A stretch of DNA of 64,000 nucleotides from Holacanthus passer (taxonomy: Eukaryota; Chordata; Actinopteri; Pomacanthidae). The stretch covers positions 558,001 to 622,000 of the forward strand of contig JAFREQ010000181.1 of the NCBI GenBank assembly GCA_025331565.1, given 5' to 3'. The translations under genes and the position numbers were made by a program. A model generated the notes under the pieces. It saw only the letters and a list, made by a program, of their open reading frames with translations. It had not been told where the DNA came from and ran no database searches. Below are positions 1-11,310 of the stretch, one piece after another (position 1 is the first letter of the stretch; every line of letters begins with the position of its first letter).

Positions 1-638
1 TATTTTTGATTCAAGGACATTGTCCTTGTTCTTGAATTTGCTGCATTTGAAATTCTTATGCATTAGCTGTCAGTGGGAAAGCATTGTCTTCTGTGTTTCT
101 ATACATCCAAACAGCCAAGGACCCATAATAGGTGTTCCATGCTAGAATACAAGATGATTTTAGGGACAACAGATACTATCCCACATTCAGAGACAGAAAA
201 ATATAGATTATCCAAGACTGCAAATTTTCAGCTTTTTCTTTTGTGAAGCTCTGACATCTTTCAGAGGTCTGTGCTGCATTTATAGAGTTACATAGGTTTA
301 ACAGTGAAATATTTTCTACAGATGCATCTTTTAATTTTCAAGTGTTAAAGGGTGTTTATTTGCTGTATAATTTGTAAAGAGCTACAATCAAACAACTTGG
401 TCAACAGAATAGGCCTACGTGGTCCTGGTCTTTTATGCCTGTCCAAATCATTTTTGTGCTTCCACCCACTCGCCTCGCCACCGCATACAGCAGCTCTCCA
501 GGCATCCGTGCTGGCCTTTGATATGAGGCAATATTCATCAGAAACAAATAATATCTTTTTCTCCTAACCGTTTTCACTTAATTCAGTTTTTCAGGGACAA
601 GTGTGGGAAAGCAGGAGAGTGATGCAAACGGGAGCAAC
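1..638. other. Non-coding, nothing recognised
   Basis: AT-rich sequence with no recognisable exon, RNA gene or repeat family. The 71-codon plus-strand frame at 352-567 has no protein-like composition and is treated as chance. Confidence 0.6.
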
Positions 639-752
639 ATGGCGGCAGAGAGTGTCTGTCATGAAGTGCCCTCGGCACGAGTCTCCAAGGACTTTGGAGG
701 AGAGACGGGGCGTGTTCGGTCCAAGGCGCTCAGGCAATGTGAAGATGGCTAA
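639..752 (+). other. Possible short ORF or first coding exon (37 codons)
   Basis: A block of clearly higher GC and CpG content than its surroundings contains an ATG in a good initiation context (AGCAACATGGCGGC: A at -3, G at +4), followed by 37 sense codons (MAAESVCHEVPSARVSKDF...) and TAA. The ATGGCGGC core also resembles a YY1 site, which is common around translation starts in vertebrate promoters. I do not recognise the peptide. It could be a first exon, a processed pseudogene piece or a chance frame in an unrecognised repeat. No convincing splice donor is visible within the frame; a CAAG/GTTATT lies just downstream near 789. Confidence 0.2.
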
Positions 753-910
753 TTTCAAAAACAGCTCAGACCGCTGATAAGTGCTCAAGGTTATTTATTC
801 CTCAACAGCATGTGGAAGTGGATGTCCTATAACTTGGGAGAATAAAACAAAAATGAAAATTACTGATGATTTTAACCTTTAGGGAGCAACAATTCCCTTC
901 TTCAGGTCCT

Positions 911-929
911 GACAGACAGACAGACAGAC

Positions 930-968
<39 letters not shown>

Positions 969-969
969 T
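911..969. repeat. (GACA)n microsatellite
   Basis: Tandem GACA/CAGA units interrupted by a short GAGAGAGA run. Confidence 0.95.
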
Positions 970-2444
970 AGATTATATGTTATGCTATTCTCAATTCACA
1001 TTTTAATATTTAACAATTTTATTTCCAAGAACAAAAGTTCAACAAATGTCAAATGCTTATATGTGTGTATCATTTCATTAAAACTTCTCATGTGTCACCG
1101 TCAGAATGTAGTGCTACAGTATGGTGGAAGAAAAAGAGACTATGTGACTGTGTAAATACTGTATTGTGACCATATTTTGCTGTGTTGAAATTCAGATTTC
1201 AACTCTGCCACACAGCATCACTCAGCCCACATCCAGAACAGTATGATCCCTATTCTGCCTGACACATATCATGGCATAATGATACATTGCCAGTCTGGTA
1301 TCATGCAATGGCATCTTTGTTTGCTTTCCCCAAACACTAAGCTGGCACTCAAGTTTAGTAATGATCACCAACCACGCCTGTGAAATAAGCAGTTCAGGGG
1401 AATTCAGTGGCAGCTAAGTCATAAAATTATGCTGTTCATGCCCTGATGGCAAGACACACAACCTGTGACCATCCATCTGCTCCTACGTCTATTCAGTCTA
1501 ATACACTGCCATCTAAAAAGCCTTAACCTGAGTATGATGAGGCATAAGGTAAACAAGTGGATATACAGGTGTGGATATGTGATATTCAGTATGTATCTTA
1601 GTGCCAATTATTTTAGACTTGCATCATGGGAAATGACAGGGTATTATACCACATTACTGGTTCATACATCATTACTTACTGAGGTATATGAGGTATAGGG
1701 ATGAAGATCTGAGCTTGTCCATATGTCTTCAGTATGAAGGCACCTCATTTGTACCTCAGATGTGACCTTGTTGGAGGGCTTGATTCAGTTGGCAGAGCTA
1801 AAGTCGATGGATAAAATTTCACATACCAGAGCTCTAAACATTCAAAAATAGTGGGAAAATAGTCATACAGTAGTAAAAGCTGGGTGTTTTTTCTTTTTAT
1901 TGATGAATGAACTAACTATGGCTGTGTTATGATTGACGGCGGTGCATCATATCTGCCAAATGTTCACTGATTTCCTGATTCTCAAAGGATGAATAACTTC
2001 TTTATGGTTATGTATAGGTTATTCAAAGCACTTGGTTAAGGTTAAAGCTCATGGTCTTATGTTAGATATTGGAAAAGTCACAGCTGACTGAACTGACTCC
2101 CTGATACAAATTCTCTGTGGTTTTGGCAAAGCAAATTAGTAGTATACAAATGTATTTTGCAGGAAATCTGAAATCTGAAAGTGGATCGTGAGGGTGTGGA
2201 AGTCATAAGAGATAGTCGTGTAGTGCATCTGATTTTCATGCAGAAGAAGTGATGTCCTGTCCACACATCTGTCATGCAAAGATACTGTAGAAACAAATAC
2301 TAAAAATCTGAAGAAAAAAATATGCTACTGCAAAATAGTCTCCATTGTCATTGTGAATGTTTTACTTTTTATATTATTCAACTGTTAAAATATTTTGATC
2401 AGAAATATTATATGATGATTTCGACTGGGGATGGAAAACATCAT

Positions 2445-2447
<3 letters not shown>
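970..2447. other. Non-coding, nothing recognised
   Basis: AT-rich single-copy-looking sequence. The short frames at 1419-1698 and 2078-2296 have no protein similarity that I can recognise. Confidence 0.6.

Positions 2448-2478
<31 letters not shown>
2448..2478. repeat. (CA)n microsatellite
   Basis: An uninterrupted CA dinucleotide run of about 15 units. Confidence 0.95.
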
Positions 2479-2481
<3 letters not shown>

Positions 2482-2815
2482 TCTCTTTGAACGTTGTCCT
2501 TTCATCTGAGTCACTTTCAGTTTTACTGTGCACTCAAAGCAATTGGTTTAATGAGCCACATTAGTGCTCAGCAATTTTTTTTGCCCTGATTTTCACATCT
2601 CAGGCAACATGCAGGCCCTACCCTACCTTACTGATAAAGGTTGTTGTGGCTGTATGCAGCCTGCAGGTAACTGCAGATAATACTCAAGGCTGAATAAAAT
2701 GAAATGATGCCTTTTTATTAACTGTGTTTCTAGGGAAATATTTTTATTTACATTATTAACCTTCTAAAGAAAAAGAATTGACATCAGTGAAAGATCAACG
2801 GATCAGAGACAACCC

Positions 2816-3125
2816 TACCCAATCATGATCCTATCACCTGTTACCAATGAACCTGTTTACCTGTGGAATGATCCAAACAGGGGTTTTTGGATCAGTCCAC
2901 AACTTTCACAGTCTTTTGTTGCTCCTGTCCAACTTGTTTGAAACATGTTGCTGCCATCATAGTGAGATAAATTAATAAAAATCAATGAAGACAATGAGGT
3001 CAAATATTAAATATATTGTTTTTACCTTTTTTGTGTTGAGTATATGTCAATACGAGGATTAGCTCATTTTTATTGTTTTATTTATGTTGTACGCAGTGTC
3101 CAACCTTTTTTTTCAATCAGGGTTG
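2816..3125 (-). mobile_element. Tc1-like DNA transposon end fragment ('GGAATTGGGGTTG' family)
   Basis: The block begins ACCCAATCATGATCC and runs through a non-coding subterminal region to a decayed terminal inverted repeat ending GGTTG at 3125, followed by TA at 3126-3127 as expected for Tc1/mariner insertion. About 130 bp are nearly identical to 63132-63262. Only the subterminal region and one end remain; no transposase is present. Orientation follows the 63-kb copy, where transposase-like sequence reads on the minus strand. Confidence 0.75.
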
Positions 3126-3127
3126 TA

Positions 3128-6100
3128 TTTACATATGCAGATCTTAATTGCAACACGCATAATATAAGTTCTAATGCACAAATTCAACAACCGAGAGTTT
3201 CACAGACAGCTGCGAGCAAGGAACAAGCATACACACTCTTATTGGTTTAATTCGGCTCTCGGAGTGGAGTTCTGCTTGCACGAATCGACCTGACTTTTGA
3301 CAATTTGACTGCAGAAGGATTTGGGAGGGAGGCACTGGCACTCTTATGATTGTTTCACTTCCAACACAATCACGCCCACACAGATCTCCTCGTACCTTGA
3401 CTGACAGCTTCTGTTCACTGAACAACAGGCAGACAGGCTTGTTATTTCAAACAAGTGAATCCTGAAAACAAGTTTTGGAGTTGAAGTGAACAGTGGTGGC
3501 GACACACTGCGGTCAAGTGAGCCATTGTTTGGATTTTGATCTTCATCTCTCATCTCTTGTATCCATGCTTTTATAGTAGCGGTGCTTGGAGCAACAAAAA
3601 GGGATGAGAGAATCACGTTTCACCTGTCCTTTCTCATGTTTTATAAGCCAAATATAAATACAATACACATTATACATTAAATAAGTTTGTTGAATATGTG
3701 ACAAAAATGGAAATGTTTCCATAGTAGTTTTGCACAATGGATTTCTGTTCTATTACTGATATAAGTACATTACTGTACAGGGAAAGTCACCTCAACGGAC
3801 ATGGCAACACACTGACAAAATAACAACTGATTGAAATATTTATTAAGTCAACATTTCTGTCTTTCTGACCTTCATCAGGTATACCTGTTGATGTTGTGAT
3901 TTAATAAATATTTCATACAGTCAGCAGTGTGCAGGAGCTCTTCTGATTCCAGACTAACAAGAAGAGCCAATATATAGACATTTGGTTCTACAACTATTTA
4001 GTGACCTGCAAAAAAATAAATAAATAAATAAACATGCAAAATACTAATGTGCAAGACAAAAATGGGGAAAAATACATGGCTATACCAAAAACTGGGAGGG
4101 GGTGGGCAAGGGGCAGTTTTTAATCAAGTGATTGCACAGTGTTTCTTTGGCTCAGTGACTGGTCAAGCTGGCCAAGACCACACAGAAACCCTCTGGAGCC
4201 GTCTGGTTTCTTCCACCTCAGACTGAAGGAACAATAAAACAATATCTGGCCTCCTCATCTCTCTTTTCTTGGCCTGGCTCTCAAGTAGCAGCTGCAAATA
4301 CTGGTCCCCTGTTCCTGTTCTCGCTGCAGGCCCGGTCAGTGTTGTCCACATCCCTCAGCGCGTCAAGGAGGTCTGCCTCCCTTTTCAACTTTTTGAAGTT
4401 GAAAAATAGCATAGAAACATACCACAATAAATAAATACACACACTGTGTACAGTGTTTGAAGCAGCAGCACATATGTTCCTAGTAAGTAATGGCTAGTAA
4501 TTTTGGTAGGGTGCATAATAATCTTTAGTTATACAGCACCTTTCAAAACAAATGAACGTTATGAAATACTTCACAAAGCAATAAAACCACAAATATTAAA
4601 TAGAAGTACAGACAGTATAGACTGTATGTTACATGCAAAGTGGGTTGTTAAAATGAAAATTCTTCAGAAAAATGATATATCTGCTTATCTATCTATACAT
4701 GTATTAGCTTTTCATTTTATTAACATTTAGACAAAAATAATTGTTGCCATGTGATTACCTGGTGTACCTCATGCTAGCCTGTCTCGGGACTAACTATAAA
4801 ATACAACATAATCCGATCTGACGTTAAATCAATAGCTTGCATATCACACCTTGGAATTGATCATTTATGCCATACTATATTTATGCTTTTTTTCAGATAC
4901 GTATAAATACCATTGGTATAAAATTGTTTATTACTACAGTAATTCACATTATTATTACTTTTGATACATTTCACATCAATTTTTATTTTTGTTTATACTT
5001 TGTAATTAGCTGTAACCATAAAAGAATACCTGCACACAGTTTTGGAAACTAACGACACTGCTTTCTTTTTGTCAACATGAGTAATGAAGTTGTCCAAAGT
5101 AGAGAGGATCACTGAATATAAAGATTCAATTAACATTTAGCCTGCATGAGGAGGCGGACTCCTCAGAGACAGACAAAGAAGGTAAATGAATAAGAACAGA
5201 TCATGTGGGATTTAATATGGTATGAACAGAGACTTTAAGAGGAAGTAAAGTACAAGAAGAAAGACAAAAAAGGCACAGCACCACCCTGGTCTTTTGGGGG
5301 CTTGGGCCTGGTCCAGGGCAGGGCGATGTGCCGGTGATAGCAGCATGCTGGCTAGCGTGTTGGTTAGCATGCTGTTAGCTGGGGATATATATAGACAAAA
5401 GTGAATATAGCCTGTGTTGAATGCGTGGGTGCCGGGGTGGAAGGAAGTGGATCCTGTAGACTGACTTCACTCTGACACTCACACACAACTTTATTTGATA
5501 CCTTATTCCTATTTGGTAAGATAGGTCAAGGGACAGAATTGAAGAAATGGTGGTTGGACAACTGAGCAGACCTTGACATGACAGACAGACTGTCTCAGTC
5601 AAGGTCTAATATACATTCCTTTGGAAAACCAAACCAAATCTGGCTCAACAGTTGTCTTCAAAGGAAAAACAACTTCACAGCAATCCTGTCTGAGGTCCTA
5701 AAATCAGCATCATAGCCAAACAATCATACACATGCTAACACACGCAAGAATTCAGTTAATCTGAATGAAATTATTGACAGTGATTTATATATATATATAG
5801 TGTATTTTTTCACACAGTGAAAACAGAAAATTCCCTTGAGGGTCCCGTACTGAGAACATATTTGACAGATTGTGAACTACTTGGGGTGACTTTGATTTGG
5901 CTTGTTTTCAATGTCCACAATATGTCCAATTCTATACCCTTGATTGCTTGCACTGGTACTCTCTCTGTTGCTGTCTACAGGTGCATTAGTTTCCGACAGA
6001 GTCACTTCAATGGAATAATTTCTTATGTATCAGGGAAAAACACTCACATGAAGACATGCACATGTGTTACCAAATGATCATTGCATCATTATACAGATCA

Positions 6101-6282
6101 CTCTCTTGACAGTTAGCAAGGATGTACAAGATCAAGAGAATCTAGTAGTTTAATTTCTTATATTTGTGCATTCTCTTGTCTGGTCATTTGGTCTGCTCCA
6201 GAGAACTGACAACCTTCACTAAAATCAAGTTGTAGACTTGTTTTGATTTAATTGTTTAGAATCATTAATTTGCAATTCATTA
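3128..6282. other. Non-coding with minor simple repeats
   Basis: No exon, RNA or dated transposon recognised. It contains an (AAAT)n run near 4013-4032 and a short (TA)n near 5787-5800. At 5330-5380 there is a GCTAGC/GTTAGC-rich patch with several near-repeats of 'TTAGCATGCT'. Confidence 0.55.
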
Positions 6283-6290
6283 GACTAGAC

Positions 6291-7469
6291 CATGGGTATT
6301 CAACTAGAATTTAAAGAGGTTCAGTTGGAGAAAATTTCTTGAAGCAAAGGTCCGGAAGATCATAATGTCTAACTATTTAATGTGATATATATTTAAGTAG
6401 TCTAGTAGTTGTATCAATATCTGCATGTATTCAATACCTGACTGTCAAATCAAATGAATTCAGGACAATTCAAAAACTTTTTGACAATATTTTTTGTCAA
6501 GTAACATAGAACTGAACTTATATGTATGACTGCCGATATGTATAATGTTCTCTCATTTACTACATAAAAGTAGGGCTGCATTTCACAATAAGAGAAAACA
6601 AATAAATGTGAAAATTGTGCATGTTCAAATAAAGTGCTTAACTTCAGAAAAATAAAATAAAGGGAGGAAAGGCTTGAATTTCCTCTTTTCTGTTTCACAT
6701 CTTGACTCAACAGTCTCAACCAATTTTACAGACAATAAATCTCAACACATCTTAACAATTGAACAGTTTTAGAGGCTCACTTTCATCCCCTCTTGTATTC
6801 AACTCCCTGACTTTTTTTGCTCAGGGAGAGAATTGAGCTCAAGCTTGTCCTACCAGGATTTTAAAACTGGGCTTGAATGGAGTGAGGGCCACATGTGGAG
6901 GTGCTCATTGGTGAGCCTGGAACGATATTTAGTTTTGATTATGAGAAAGCTGCCTCGCAGTTGTCTTTTTCCTCAACTGTCTCCGTCTCACCTGTCTTTT
7001 TCCTCAACTTTCTCCGTCTCACCTGTCTTTTTCCTCAACTTTCTCTGTCCCACCCGTCTTTTTCCTCAACTTTCTCCGTCTCACCTGTCTTTTTCCTCAA
7101 CTTTCTCCGGCTCAGTCGTCTGTATCTCTCCCTTTGTTTTCTACATTTATCGCTATCTTTCTTTTTCTTTCTACCGTCTTTTCATGTGTAACTTGTCTCT
7201 AACTCTCTCATCTGTCTGCACTGTAGAGTCGCAATATTTTCCGCCTGGAATGCACAGACTTGATTGGCTGAGTGGTATCACGTGGAATGGCTTAACTTGC
7301 ATTTTACTGGTCTCTGCATTTCCCCATCCATTAAAACACTACCGTAAAGACTAGAAAAGCTGCACCGGGTCAGATTTTAAATCATAAACTTCTGTTTTGG
7401 TTGTAGGTCTGGGTCCGTATGGGACAGCTTCTGGGTCCGGACCCGGACCGCGGTCCGCCTGGACCTCTG
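6291..7469. mobile_element. Non-autonomous hAT element with 8-bp target duplication
   Basis: The left end reads CATGGGTATTCAACT and is followed by an AAAGAGGTTCAGTTGGAGA segment. The right end carries the matching GGGTCCGGACCCGGACCGC/GGTCCGCCTG segment. I recognise both as ends of a common teleost hAT-type repeat. The flanks show a perfect 8-bp duplication, GACTAGAC at 6283-6290 and 7470-7477, diagnostic of hAT-class insertion. The right inverted repeat is damaged (CCTCTG instead of the mirror of CATGGGTATTC). There is no transposase. The interior holds a 31-bp minisatellite. Confidence 0.85.
6963..7117. repeat. 31-bp minisatellite, 5 copies
   Basis: The unit starts GTCTTTTTCCTCAACT and repeats at 6963, 6994, 7025, 7056 and 7087, an exact 31-bp period with few substitutions. 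One strand is almost all pyrimidine. Because 31 is not a multiple of 3, the long plus-strand frames across it (to 173 codons) are by-products of the repeat rather than genes. Confidence 0.95.
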
Positions 7470-7477
7470 GACTAGAC

Positions 7478-8838
7478 TATTGTGGTTGTTTGACTACTGT
7501 CTGATGCATAAGGGCATAATATAACTTTTCTTACATCGGTCACACACCTTCATGTTTCCCGACACTCTAGTAAGAAAATGACAACGTTCTTTTTGTAATA
7601 CCTTGATAGCTGCTGCTTCCTGACAGCTGAGCAGAATCCAGCTCAGACTGCACACACACAAACCAAATAGACATCCATGTGTCTGTCCAGTTAGTGCTTG
7701 CATGAAAACATCTATACAAATCAACATGAAGATAGATGTTTAGACAACTCCGATATGAGAGGACTTAGCAGAACATGCAATTGTGCTGGCACATAGCCAG
7801 ACCAATCAAGACATTTCCATTGTACGCCTTGTGACTCGATGACAGCCGTCAGCACCTGTCAGTCTTGATTGCAGAAGCGTCAGAGGCAGGGGCCCCAGCT
7901 GTTGAACTCACTTCTCATGTGATCCTGTATTTTAAAGCCTCCTGTCCTCACCTGATGCCCCACTGAAAGATGCTGAAGGACCGACCACAATTACTCTTCA
8001 GTCTGTTGGGCCTGTCAGAGGCAACAGCCAGAACTCTTCGCCCAGTCATCATTACTCACATCCAACACACATAAACAATACCATACATATATGTAAAAAT
8101 GGACGAGCACACACACACACACACACACAAACACACCAACACACAGCATGCTTGCAAGGCAACCACAGTGTTGATGCAGTGACAGACGATTAAATGCAGT
8201 AATGCTTGTTGCTATGGAGACTCAAAAGCAAGAGACCACAGGTGAGAATGTGATTTTACCCAGTCAATTTTGAGTCTTGTAATATTTTTCTTGTACAGCT
8301 ACTGTAGTTTCATAAAAAGAAAAAAAAACTGATTTATTTACTATGGAAAAAACACTGGCCGCATCCAGAGGTATTCAACTTGTCTTTATGACATTCCTTT
8401 ATGTGAACACCGCAAAGAATTAAACAAGTGTCATATGAAATTACTGTTTTTCATTTCCAGAGTCTACAGGGCGATTCAGGTAGAAATTTAGCCTAGAGAT
8501 TGGGAGAAACAGCCATCTCAGCTGCGGAAGCTTCCTTGAATTGTAGAAATAAAGAAGAGGCTCTACAAGCCCAGCTGTTGGCCGTCACTCAACAAAGTAA
8601 AGCAGCAGTCAGATACTTTCTCTGTGCTGTAGCCTGAAGCTCTCTCTTGGTCTATAAGATCTTTCTTAGACAAAAAATCTGTATTTTTATTAGCTTACCA
8701 CCAAGACATACTAAAAAACAAATCCCATATGTCCACACTTCAGAGTAATAATAATAATGAGCCTTATGTATTGTGTGTATGACAGTGTTACAAGTTCCTC
8801 ACAAAAAGCCAAAATACAATAACACACAATAAGATATA
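7478..8838. other. Non-coding, one (CA)n tract
   Basis: Nothing genic recognised. A (CA)n microsatellite lies at about 8108-8129. The stretch 7780-8050 is somewhat richer in GC and has few obvious repeats, so it could be a conserved non-coding block. Confidence 0.5.
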
Positions 8839-9365
8839 CAACCCCAATTCCAAAAAAGTTGAGTCACTGTATGAAATGTTAATAAAAACAGATTCTGATG
8901 GTTTGTAAATCATTTAAAACCTGTATTTAATTGAAAATAGTGCAAAGATACAACATATCAAATGTTTAAACAGAAACATTTTATTGTTCACTGAAAAAAA
9001 TATATGCTCATTTTCAATTTGAGGCCAGCAATACGTCTCAAGTTGGGACAGGGGCATGTTTACCATTGTGTTGCACGGTTCCGCATCTCCTTTGTTGTAT
9101 TTTTTGTTTCATGATGAGCCAAATGTTTTCAATGGGTGACAAGTTGGGACTGCAGACAGATCAGTTTAGCACCTGGACTCTACTACGGAGCCATGCTGAT
9201 ATATGTGCAGAATGTGGTTTGGCATTGTTTTGCTGATATATGCAAGGTCTTCCCTGAAAAAGACATCTACCAAAACCTGTATATACTGTCCTGAAGCCTG
9301 TTCTTGAAGCCTGAGTGATACTTGTTCAGAAAGCATTTCAGAAGTCTGAATGGGAATAGGCATGG
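8839..9365 (-). mobile_element. Tc1-like transposon, 3' half
   Basis: The element starts at 8839 with the inverted repeat CAACCCCAATTCCAAAAAAG directly after a TA dinucleotide (8837-8838). Reading the minus strand, 9363 down to about 9060 is the C-terminal part of a Tc1/mariner transposase, followed by an untranslated tail to the terminal repeat. The 5' half is missing. It belongs to the same family as the fragments at 2816-3125 and 62990-63806. Confidence 0.8.
9060..9363 (-). pseudogene. Tc1/mariner transposase C-terminal remnant
   Basis: In the minus-strand frames the product retains the motif SPNLSPIENIW, which carries the terminal catalytic Glu of the DD34E/DD37E group in the Tc1/mariner family. 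It follows residues resembling the histidine-containing stretch after the second Asp. Frames are broken between roughly 9170 and 9100. The N-terminal helix-turn-helix domain and the first catalytic Asp are absent, so the copy cannot make active enzyme. Confidence 0.75.
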
Positions 9366-9565
9366 ACTGTGTAAGTCAACTTTATGTAAGTTCTCAATGT
9401 AAGTTCTCAAAGGATGTAATTTTTTAAATTAACTTGGGTTGAAATACATATGACTGAACAATATTTTGTACTTGGCCTCGGCCAGAATCAGTTAAAACAC
9501 CCAACTGTTGTGCGGACTTATTGTTATGTGATAGGGCTCCAAGATTGCAGACTATCAAACTGAGA

Positions 9566-9980
9566 GGGCGAGACGGTGGACTAGTGGTCAGAGAAGCGGG
9601 GCATCGACTGGAAGGTTGCTAGTTCGAGGCCACAGACTGGCAACAAGTCCAAGATACCTGGACTGGAAGTAGGACGAGATGGACCAGACCAGTCCTTGCA
9701 AGCCCAAGAGGAGCAACAGATGGGCACCCCCACCGTCTAAGTGCCCCTGAGCAAGGCACCTTACTCCCCCGAAGATCTCCTCCCTGCTTCCAATAAATAG
9801 CTGCCCACTGCTCCGTGTGGTCACTGCCCTTGTGGGTTGTTGTTGTGTTTCATGTGCTGTGCACCTACAGACGGGTTAAATGCAGAGGTTAAATTTCCCA
9901 ATTTGCATGTAGCATGTTTGTGTGAGCGCATGACTAAAAGTGGGACAAAATATAGGGTGTTCTTTTTCTTCTTCTTCTTG
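9566..9980 (+). mobile_element. tRNA-derived SINE
   Basis: The 5' head resembles a tRNA gene with an A box (TGGACTAGTGG, 9577-9587) and a B box (AGTTCGAGGCC, 9621-9631) about 33 bp apart. The body includes the teleost SINE signature TGCCCCTGAGCAAGGCACC and a later GGTTAAATGCAGAGG segment. It ends in a CTT-rich tail at 9961-9980. The head is diverged from any intact tRNA. No clear target duplication was found. Confidence 0.8.
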
Positions 9981-10044
9981 AAAGAATTGGGTGCGGAAAA
10001 CCAACTGTAATTCAGGTTTGTCACAGTTACATTTGAGTAAATTC

Positions 10045-10866
10045 CAGTGGTGGGTAGAGTAAACAACAACAGTACTCAAGTAAAAGTACTGTTACTTTAT
10101 AATACAATGACTCAAGTAGAAGTAAAAGTACTCATAAAAATAAGTACTTGAGTAAGAGTAAAAAAGTACCTTGTAAAAAAAACTACTCAAGTAGTGAGTA
10201 ACTTCAGATGCAATTTACTACTTCAAAAACAAAAACTGTTTCCACTGACATCAGCTGAGACATTGACCTGTTGGTCAAAGTAGTTTAGCTTGAAGCTAAA
10301 TAGTAACATCAAATTTGATGGTGTATGATCTCAAACCTTATTATTTATATTTATATTATTGCTGAAACAGAAATTTTAACTGACTGATTGTGATCGGCTG
10401 GAGGCTGAAATGTTCACATATAACATTACGCCGGCTTATTAAAGTACCGTAACCGGCACTGGTACGGCCGGTACCACCATGCTAGCCGGCTAGCTCGGTG
10501 AGACGCCGGCGGTTCATCTTCTGCCATGTTGTTGAGCTACAGTGAGGTGAAGGAGGGCCGTGGAGGGGCGGGGCCCACCTCCGTCCACCTGCAGTGCTGC
10601 CGCTGTGATTGGTTAAGGATGTCTCCTTCAGCCGAGAGCTGCAGAGCTGCGTCTGAGCTCATCTCAATTTATTTATTGATAAATTAATGTAACGACAAGC
10701 ATGTAGCCCAAAGTAACGGAGTAAAAGTACATATATTTTCTCACAAATTTACTCGAGTAAGAGTAAAAGTATTCTGCAAAATAACTACTCTTAAAAGTAC
10801 AATTTATCAAAAAAATATTCAAGTACATGTAACGGAGTAAATGTAACACGTTACTACCCACCACTG
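10045..10866. mobile_element. Complete non-autonomous hAT (822 bp) with 8-bp target duplication
   Basis: It begins CAGTGGTGGGTAG and ends CTACCCACCACTG, a perfect 13-bp terminal inverted repeat. It is flanked by identical 8-bp sequences, GTAAATTC at 10037-10044 and 10867-10874, as expected for hAT transposase. Subterminal regions consist of many 'ACTCAAGTA / AGTAAAAGTAC' units in both orientations, typical transposase-binding repeats. There is no transposase ORF. The interior (about 10330-10480) is shared with the unrelated-looking repeat at 34915-35060, and 10430-10660 is unusually CpG-rich. Confidence 0.95.
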
Positions 10867-10954
10867 GTAAATTCTAAGTCCAGCATATATCAGAAAGGCA
10901 GGCTGTAAATTGGGTTAGGTATAGTGTTGTCAGCATAACGGTGGTACTGTATGT

Positions 10955-11310
10955 TATGTTAATGACCTGACCCAAGGGCAGCATCTAATGGAGAACAATA
11001 AAGTTGCAATAAAGTGCGATAATGACTGACCCTTGAGGAACACCAGGAGTGAAATGGGAAACAGAAGATGGACAATTTCCAGCAACAGAAAATGTTGGAC
11101 ACATAAGCATTTAAGTTAACTTAGGTTGAGAGCATTCCCTTCTAGATCAATGTAAATTTCAAGACACTGTATAAGGATGGAGTGGTCTACTATATCAAAG
11201 GCCACACTCAAGTCTAGTAGAATGGGAAGAACTTTCACCTTAATCTGCAGCAAGGAGTCACCTTAAATAAGGCCATCTCAGTACTGTGTAGACCTCTAAA
11301 ACACTCAAAA
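10955..11310 (-). pseudogene. LINE reverse-transcriptase remnant (motifs A-C region)
   Basis: Minus-strand translation gives LDLSVAFDIVDHSIL near 11190-11220, matching motif A of non-LTR reverse transcriptases (catalytic Asp). Downstream, in shifted frames, are residues resembling the 'VPQGSVLGP' block and an 'LPLG' segment. The copy is riddled with stops and frameshifts. It probably belongs to the Jockey/CR1/L2 group and may be the same family as 41640-42060, but the family cannot be fixed by eye. Confidence 0.7.

Noticed and set aside
911..969. CRISPR-like or other spaced-repeat array
   Set aside because: This and the other short tandem tracts are ordinary eukaryotic microsatellites without unique spacers; the window is vertebrate nuclear DNA.
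6833..7354. 173-codon plus-strand frame with repeated LSPSHLSFSSTF
   Set aside because: It is generated by the 31-bp minisatellite inside a hAT element; the same repeat also opens a second overlapping frame.
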